Below are positions 57,001 through 64,000 of a stretch of DNA of 64,000 nt, in pieces. The translations under genes and the position numbers were made by a program. The stretch covers positions 1,240,001-1,304,000 of the forward strand of contig JAKULF010000001.1 in the NCBI GenBank assembly GCA_022661535.1, given 5' to 3'. Every line of letters starts with the position of its first letter. Within the stretch, counting starts at the first letter, position 1. Under the pieces are notes generated by a model. It did not search any database, was not told the origin of the DNA, and was given only the letters and a program-made list of their open reading frames with translations. This DNA comes from Eutypa lata. Lineage: Eukaryota > Ascomycota > Sordariomycetes > Xylariales > Diatrypaceae.

Positions 57001-57864
57001 CTGTTTCAATCTGATCGTCCCCGATATTCGTTTTTAGATTTGGATGATCTAGCCTGGCGAGAGGTCCCTTGCATACCACTATAATACCGTAGTAGTAAGT
57101 TAACCCGCGCCGTTAGCTAAAACCATGGTGGCGCTGGTCAGTCCCGGCATCATTCCGTCACGGTTTTGTGCTTCCCTTGCATAATGTAGTTCTAGTATAG
57201 CATCATGGAGGGCTAGACTTCGTATCCTCGAACGATTCATCACATCTGGGAACTTTTGTTATATATTCGCGACACCTATCGGGGGGCATTTCCAGAACTG
57301 TACATATAAGCCCTTTGGTAAGGGTCAATCAAGGCCAAGTCGATTACGTACGGTCTGACGTTTTAGTAGTCATGAAACCTACGAGAGAACATTATCACAA
57401 TAGCAAGAGAACATGTGTGGAAAGCCATGTCGGCTTTAGTCATTCCATTATTCCTCAACTCATCACCAAGCCCAGTTGAATCGGGCTAGCTGCTCATACA
57501 TATTTACACAACCTCATTCATCACATCACTTCTGTGGAAGAAGTCAAATGCCTGTAAAACGCCGTCCGCTGCCCCGTGGTTCCCGTTGAGGGACCGTCGG
57601 ATATCATACCCTTTATATGCTCGCTCAAGTGTTGAATGCTCCTGAATCCTTCCCAGTTTTTCCCCTGTTGAAAAAAAGTTTTTTGGTATGCCATGCCTCT
57701 GAAACGCCGATGTTGAGATCGAAGTCAAAAACACACCCCTCTTTTGGAGGTAAATGCAAAAGATGCAGGTTAAAAATAACATATTACGCTACCCCCTTAA
57801 ACCAATCGTGCCACCGCATTGATTCATCATATCAAATCACCAAGAAATCTCGGTGTGAAATAGT
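54044..57864. other. 3.8-kb gene-poor spacer
   Basis: Upstream region of the secreted-protein gene on the left and 3' flank of met6 on the right. Only short frames without domains occur. Features seen: a TAGGTAGGTAGGTACCTA motif near 55234 and the GGGCA tandem repeat listed separately. Confidence 0.5.
56845..56869 (+). repeat. five-copy GGGCA tandem repeat, G-quadruplex candidate
   Basis: Five perfect GGGCA units followed by GG. Four or more G3 runs separated by 2-nt loops satisfy the usual sequence rule for a G-quadruplex on the plus strand. It lies in a spacer about 1 kb downstream of the met6 stop. Confidence 0.85.
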
Positions 57865-60299
57865 TTACTTGCTGTACTTGGCGCGGAAGAACTTGGCGGC
57901 ATTGACCATGTTGACCAGAGCCTCCTTGGTCTCCTTCCACTGACGGGTCTTGAGACCGCAGTCAGGGTCGATCCACAGCTGGTCAGGCTTCAAGTACTGC
58001 AACATCTCCTCGATGCGGTCCTTGATCTCCTGCTCGCTGGGGACACGCGGCGAGTGGATGTCGTAGACACCAGGGCCGATGTGACGCGGGTAGGCCGAGT
58101 CGACAAACACGCCCAGCAGCTTGGCATCCGACTTGCTGTTCTCAATCGAGAGAACGTCGGCGTCAAGAGCAGCAATGGCGTGGAAGAAGTCCTGGAACTC
58201 CGAGTAGCAGAAGTGAGAGTGAATCTGCGTAGAGTCCTCGACGCCAACCGTGGAGAGCTTGAAGGCCTTAACGGCCCAGTCAAGGTAAGCCTGACGCTCC
58301 TTACCAGCTCGCAGAGGAAGACCCTCACGAAGAGCAGGCTCGTCGACCTGGATGACGTCAACACCAGCCTTCTCGAGGTCAACGACCTCGTCACGGAGAG
58401 CTAGAGCGAGCTGCTCAGCTTGGACCGACTGGTGGACATCGTCACGAGGGAAAGACCATCGAAGACAGGTGACGGGGCCCGTCAACATACCCTTCATGGG
58501 CTTCTTCGAGACAGATACAGCGTACTTAGACTCCTTAACCGTCATGGGGGCCGGTCGGGAGATATCACCAACAATAATGGGAGGTCGGACGCAGCGAGAT
58601 CCGTAGCTCTGAACCCAGGCGTGGGTAGTGAAAGTATAGCCATCCAGGCGCTCACCGAAGTACTGGACCATGTCATTGCGCTCAGGCTCACCGTGAACGA
58701 AGACGTCAAGGTCGAGCTCCTCCTGAATCTTAACATTCATCTCAATCTCCTGCTCAATGAACTTGTCATACTGAGCCAGGCTGATCTCACCCTTGGTGAA
58801 CTTTGATCGCTGGACTCGGATCTCCTTGGTCTGGGGGAAAGAGCCAATGGTGGTGGTAGGGAAGAGAGGTAGGTTAAGCTTCTTCTGTTGCTGAGAGATT
58901 CTGACAGGGAACTCCGACTTGCGGTTGTAGTCAGAAGGCGCAATCTTGGATTGCCTCTCCTTGACCTGGGGGTTGTTTGTCCGCTTGGAGGTAGCGCGGG
59001 CGTTCATAGACTTGGCGTTGGCCTCGAGAGCTTCCCGGACTGAGGCAGGTCCCTCCGTGACAGCCTTAGCAATAACGGCAATCTCGGTAGCCTTCTCTGA
59101 GGCGAAAGCGAACCAGTCTGCAATCTCGGGGTCCAGCTTCTTCTCACTGGCGAGTGTGTGGGGGGTGTGGAGGAGAGAGCTGGAGGTGGCGACAATGACA
59201 CGGTCCTTGCCGAGCTTCTGAATGGCAGTCTCAACAGTCTCGATAGCACGCTTGAAGTTCGTCTTCCAGATGTTACGGCCATCAACGACACCAGCTGAAA
59301 GAACAGTCTTAGGGCCAAGAGCACCAACGACAGTCTCGAGTTGCTCAGGGTTTCGGACTAGATCGATGTGAACAGCATAGATATCCTTGGGGAGGAGATC
59401 GAGGTTGTGGACGATATCACCGAAGTAGGTGGTGAAAACCAGCTTGGGGATCTTGTCTCCAAGACCAGCAAGCTTCTCGTAGGTGGGCTTGAAAGCAGCC
59501 TTGCTCTTGGAAGGCAAGTCGAAGACAAGCGTAGGCTCGTCAATCTGGACAGTCTCGGCACCAGCCTCCTTGAGTTTGACGAGAAGCTGCTCGTAGACGG
59601 GCAAAAGCTTCTCCAGAAGGTCGATGGGGTCGACACTCTGGCCACGGTCCGCCTTGCCTAGAGTAAGGAAGGACACAGGGCCGACCAGAACGGGACGGGT
59701 GTTGATGCCAGCCTCCTTGGCCTCAAGATAATCAGCCACTGCCTTGGGGGTGGAAGCAAGCTTGAAAGTCTGGTTGTCCTGAAGAGTAGGCTTGACGTAG
59801 TGGTAGTTGGAGTCAAACCACTTAACCATTTCTAAACTGGGAACATCGACACCGCCCTTCTGGTGGCCACGGCCCATGGCAAAGTACTCATCGATGGTGT
59901 CGAGGCCAACATTGGTATACCGCTCGGGAGCAGCCTGGAGAAAGAAAAATTAGTCTCGCACACGAGATTGCAAGGGAATAAGGGCATTAGCTTACACCAA
60001 AGTCTTGGATGTGGTGTAGAACCTGATCATACAGGGCGAAGTCGTTGCTGGGGATGATGTCGACGCCGGCATCTTTCTGGATCTTCCAATGGGCAATTCG
60101 TAGACGCTTGGCCTCAGCAAGGAGGTCAGTCTGGGAGAGGTTGCCAGCCCAGTCTTGGTGTGATATTAGTTCAAGCTCATCTAGTCGAATCTGGAGATTG
60201 GCGGGGGACCGGAGTATAGCACTTACAAGCTTCAGTTGCCTTCTTCAGGTCACGGTTCACACCCATGCGGGGGAAACCCAAGACAGCGGATTGAACCAT
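57865..60299 (-). CDS. met6: cobalamin-independent methionine synthase
   Basis: Exons 60299-60227, 60153-59996 and 59934-57865 join in phase to 766 residues, the normal length. Intron 1 appears to use an AAG acceptor, which restores the expected KATEA-Y-W junction; intron 2 is conventional. The N-terminus MVQSAVLGFPRMGVNRDLKK and the N-terminal barrel (KWFDSNYHYVKP, VLVGPVSFL, QIDEPTLVFDL) are followed by the catalytic barrel (TTTIGSFPQTKEIR, HGEPERNDMVQYF, GPVTCLRWSF, QVDEPALREGLPLR). Zinc ligands are visible in IHSHFCYSEF (His and Cys) and DPDCGLKTRQW (Cys). It transfers a methyl group from 5-methyltetrahydropteroyl-triglutamate to homocysteine in the cytosol. A leader intron is likely (separate entry). 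Confidence 0.97.
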
Positions 60300-60312
60300 C
60301 CTAACTGTGATC

Positions 60313-60442
60313 CTGGATATGTAAACTGAAAAGGGGTTTCTATCACGACGGTTGTTAGTCTTGCCATCGTTCTCCCCGGTTGAATGGCCCACGTAAACGC
60401 TAGCAGGAAGTAGAGCAGGAAGTAGATAAGGTGAGTACTCAC
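60313..60442 (-). other. probable 5'-UTR intron of met6
   Basis: On the minus strand a GTGAGT donor begins at 60442 and a TCCAG acceptor ends at 60313, with a GACTAACAAC branch-like site between. The acceptor is 13 nt before the met6 ATG. Read from splice signals only; cDNA would decide. Confidence 0.5.
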
Positions 60443-63020
60443 AAAGGAATTAGACTGTTGTTTCCAAATCCTCTCTTCAAAATGGAGAGAATTGTGATGA
60501 ATTGGTGTAGAACAACAGTCAAGATTGGTGAGGATACGAAGAAGAAGAAGAAAAAAAGGAAGTAAGACGAGTTGAAGAAATTTTTATTGAGAGGTGAAGA
60601 AAGAAAAGTAAGTTTGGGTCTAAGTATGCAGAGCTGTCGATCTAAGGAGCTTAGACTTTTGTCTAGCGGTGAGTAAGTGAGGGGTCGTCAGGTACGTTTT
60701 TGGTCAAGGGCTTGGTCAAGGGTACCTAACCTGAGGGTTTTGTTGGGTTCGGTTTTGAAGTCTCTTTTTTTCCTTCCTTTCCTTTCCTTTCGTGGAACGT
60801 GTCTGCGTGTGTAGGTTTACGTGCTTCGGAGGGGCTATAAGATGCTAGCTGAGGGGCAGAATTACACTTGACATGCTCTGGCCCTCATTAGCCCCGGGCC
60901 CGGGGGAGAGACGGGGGAGTTTAGGGGACTGAGAAGTGGGGTTACAAACAAACAGTAGCGTCCTTAGCCTACATAAGCCCAACCAGAATTTTCAGGGTTC
61001 CGGTAGCGGGGATCCCAATCCTTATCGACCTCCCAATCATGGCACGCCAACTGGAAAAGCCTTGAGATGGCATCATTCTTATCATCATATCATGGATATC
61101 TAGCACGTGAAATTATTAGTTATTGGTTCTACTTCAAATACAGGATTCCAATCATGCAAATGCACTCGAATCGATAGTGTTACCCGATTAGTGACTATGC
61201 AGCAGATGTCAATATGTAGATCTGCAGTCTCCAGCCACCAGCCTGCCATCCAATGTTTGCTCTACGAGCCGCGAGATCCGTCGGTGCTCTAGATAAATAC
61301 CTAATATATAGGAGTTCACTACTCAATGCCCAACCAATACTAGAGCTCATATTAATCCAACTGTTTCTCGATGTTTCCCTTCATGTGAAGGGAAAGCTAT
61401 TGACAATGAAATATTGAAGATATTGCTCTCACGTCCTACTGTCATAGCCGCATTGTAACTATGTAGGTAGGTAGCTAATTACCTAATAGATTCCAGCCAA
61501 TCCATGAAATGACGCATCAAGTTGGAACTGACCTATGACATTTTCTATTGGCAGTTACACAGTAGAATCTGGATCTTTAGAGCTAGATATTTGGCTATCA
61601 ATTTCCTAGAGAGCCCCCTAACTATGTAATAGCTAACCCCTCGTTGGATACAATATTAATTGATTGCTTATTATTTGGACAGTTGTGTATTTTACTTATT
61701 TTGGTTTGGGCGTACGACTTTCATCATTGCGAGCGTGTATCATCTAGTGTAGCAAGACGCACCAAGGTTACTCTTAATACTACCTAATAACTTAAATACA
61801 AAGACACTATCAAGTACAAAATGAAATTACTCGGGTCTATATCAACATATCTTACCACAGTACTTTCGGCGTGGTGTCATTCGATCAAGCTAGGAAATCA
61901 AAGGTTAAACCAAATCACTACAGTCGATTAGTCACGAGATTATTTCCAACCAGATAATTATATACCAGTTCCCTTAGGAGCTTCTAAACAATTCAATATC
62001 ATATATTTTAACATTATATCCTCAGGGACATCTCCGTCACAACGTAACATCTTAATGGCTATCACTTGATTCCATCATCCTTAAAGGTCTTTGCTCGTGA
62101 TAGGTTTCGCCGAAGCAGGTGTACTGTGTATTCTGGGGACAATGGACAATGGAAATATGATAATTAGTAAATTCTAAACAAGTATATGGATCGCCTTCTA
62201 AAATCGTGCAAACCTTTTACGTCTATCTTTCGATACTAGAATTACATATATACATTTCATTTATTCTAAGTCGTTAGTCTCATCTGCTGATCTATGCCGG
62301 CAAACCGGCCTCGCTGAGCCGTTGAATAAAAATATTTTCGAACTTTAAACTTTGATGGGCGTTGCTTTTGAGGTTTGATAGGAAGTGGTTGGTAGTCTAA
62401 AGAGAAGGAGGGAAACGTGTAGTAAATTTTGAGAATGTAATGAATGTTAAGCACTGGGAATTATGAGCTAATATCTTCTCTCTGGTGAATGTGTTTGGCG
62501 TGACCTGATGTGAGAATCGGAGTATTAACTTTGCAGAAGTGGTTAAATGGAATAATTTGCGTAATATTTATTCGAAGTAATATCGAAATCGTATTGGCCT
62601 TATATCTTCAGATCTTGTAAGATATAGCCTTTGTAGGCGTTCTATAGTCTTATCTAGGGGTTTACGAAGTGTGGAGTCACGTGATTTTATAGTGCAGTAT
62701 ATTGCACCCAATTAGCTTGGCCCACTTCAGTTCACAATGGAATAACGACTGTTAGTCTAAACTTGATCTCTATTATGAGCTCACAAATCTCAACTAACTT
62801 GTAGGTAGCGAGGGCTCGAGTCAGATATAAATTGATAATGACCCAATGCTAACCCCACCCCGTTTTTAATTGGCAGTCACTTCCCTTACCTCATTATTCA
62901 ACCTCAAGGATGGTCTTGGCCGGTAATCGCGTTTCACCAGCCCATTATTCTCGGACGCCATTTTTCTAAAGGCAAAGGTGATGGAACTATAAGTCGCAAC
63001 TTGAATATCAACTTTTCAAC
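60443..63020. other. intergenic, met6 promoter side to right edge genes
   Basis: About 2.6 kb. The first 500 bp are the met6 upstream region, with a CCTTT-type pyrimidine tract near 60767-60791. From about 61300 to 62900 the DNA is AT-rich and shows no gene. A TAGGTAGGTAG motif lies near 61463. Confidence 0.5.
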
Positions 63021-64000
63021 ATGGATAATCAGACCGAACCGAGACTCAGAAGTAAGAATGACAGGAACAGAAGAACCCCACCAACACACCAGCTTTCGTG
63101 CTTGCAATGTCAAGGTAGGAAGCTAAAGTGTGATCGGACCCAACCTATATATCTCCTTTTGAAATGCCGAAAGAATGGTCTGAGATGGAGGAGCGACGCC
63201 GGACATGGTGGGCTATTTTCTGCTCTGATCGCTTAGTGAGCGCGACTACTGGATGGCCTACTTTGGTAGGTGAGAACGATGTGAGATTGATTACCCTAAC
63301 ATTAGCGCCAGCAAAGCGTGTTGATAACCATCTTTAGATCCAAATACCACTCCCTGCTTCGGAAGAGTCATTACAAAGTGACCGTGAGGAAGTGACGGGC
63401 TCTTTAGCAAGTGGCTTACACCACAGGGGCTCGGAATATTCCTCTTTCGCTGGTAGGGTGCTTGCCGCGCGTATCATATACAGGACTGCTCAACATACTT
63501 CCCGAAGCCTCGCAGAGGATAAGCCGGAAGACTTCAAAAACGGGCCCTTTTGGAGACGGCACCGAGCTATAGACAATGACCTTGTTATGATGCATGCGTC
63601 TCTGCTACCTGATCTCCAACTGTCGAGGAACTTTAGATGTCAAAACGCAGTTTTCGTTAACGCCATCTTCTACACAACTACCATTTGCCTCCATAGAGCT
63701 GCCTTAAGCAAAATGTATTCCCTGGAACCACCCACAAATGTGGTACACCAGAGTCAAATCCGCCTGATTGCAGCCGCTGAGGAGGTTCTTAGCATATTGA
63801 AGATCACCAACGACCTTCACGCGGCACTCCAGAACCCAATACTAGCCTTCTCGACTTACATGGCTGCTACGGTATTTTTTAGGAGACTTCACAGCTGAAC
63901 ACAATGACCAGAGCAAGGACAACTTGATTTTTCTTCTCAATATTACAAATATGATGGGGAAATCCCACCCAGTCGTCAGATTATTGGCACACCAGCTTGC
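63021..64000 (+). pseudogene. decayed Zn2Cys6 fungal transcription factor (runs off the window)
   Basis: A first frame (63021-63236) holds SCLQCQGRKLKCDRTQP, the first three cysteines of a Zn2Cys6 cluster, but the expected PCxxC and final Cys positions are altered (QPIYLLLKC and GLRW). After stops and an unalignable gap, a second frame (63392-63898) matches the middle of the fungal-specific transcription factor domain (GSEYSSFAGRVLAARIIYRT, KNGPFWRRHRAIDNDLVMMH). At about 63872-63877 a six-T run appears one base too long: the frame then stops, while the shifted frame continues as DFTAEHNDQSKDNLIFLLN. The normal span between the zinc cluster and this domain is also missing. The 3' part lies beyond the window. 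Confidence 0.75.

Overview
The window reads as a chromosomal segment of a filamentous ascomycete, probably Sordariomycetes (class is inference). Genes are split by short introns of about 50 to 155 nt with GTRNGT donors, CTAAC/CTAAT branch sites and YAG acceptors. ATP-citrate lyase is encoded as two divergent subunit genes, a Pezizomycotina layout. About half the sequence is gene-poor spacer carrying recurrent TAGGTAGGTA/TACCTAGGTA-type motifs.

Layout. 1-16 kb: a poly-Q C2H2 zinc-finger protein (1933-2900), a 416-bp MITE with an 8-bp target duplication (4942-5357), a cupin protein, a monocarboxylate-type MFS transporter, a seven-exon amino acid/choline permease, an omega-class glutathione transferase/glutathionyl-hydroquinone reductase and a two-RRM protein. 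18-28 kb: acl2 (minus) and acl1 (plus) on either side of a 3.1-kb shared upstream region, then the small mitoribosomal gene for uL30m. 28.8-36 kb: the NuA4/Rpd3S subunit gene eaf3. 36.6-41.4 kb: two inner-kinetochore genes (Cnl2/Nkp2 and CENP-Q/Okp1/Fta7 families) around a secretory-pathway membrane protein gene. 44.9-49.2 kb: a 1431-aa disordered protein. 53-54 kb: a secreted Ser/Thr-rich protein. 57.9-60.3 kb: the cobalamin-independent methionine synthase gene met6. At the right edge lies a decayed Zn2Cys6 regulator.

The most unusual object is inside eaf3. The chromobarrel exon (36030-35500) and the MRG-domain exons (29470-28783) are on the same strand, in order, in phase and with good splice signals, but 6,029 nt separate them, while the other two introns of the gene are 54 and 73 nt. 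The insert is bounded by imperfect terminal inverted repeats (about 29539-29584 and 35370-35441) with a possible AATA duplication. It holds a 645-codon same-strand reading frame for a disordered repeat protein whose stop codon lies in one terminal repeat, a 21-bp minisatellite, and an array of a 25-30 bp conserved block spaced about 70-80 bp apart. No recognisable transposase is present. Removing it would leave an ordinary intron of about 120 nt. It looks like an undescribed TIR-bounded element that turned a normal intron into a giant one hosting a nested gene.

The recognised genes are mostly housekeeping: cytosolic acetyl-CoA supply (acl1/acl2), methionine synthesis (met6), mitochondrial translation (uL30m), chromatin (eaf3) and kinetochore (Cnl2, CENP-Q). 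Transporters and a detoxification enzyme sit at the left. There is no recognisable secondary-metabolite backbone gene, and I saw no rRNA gene, CRISPR array or convincing tRNA.
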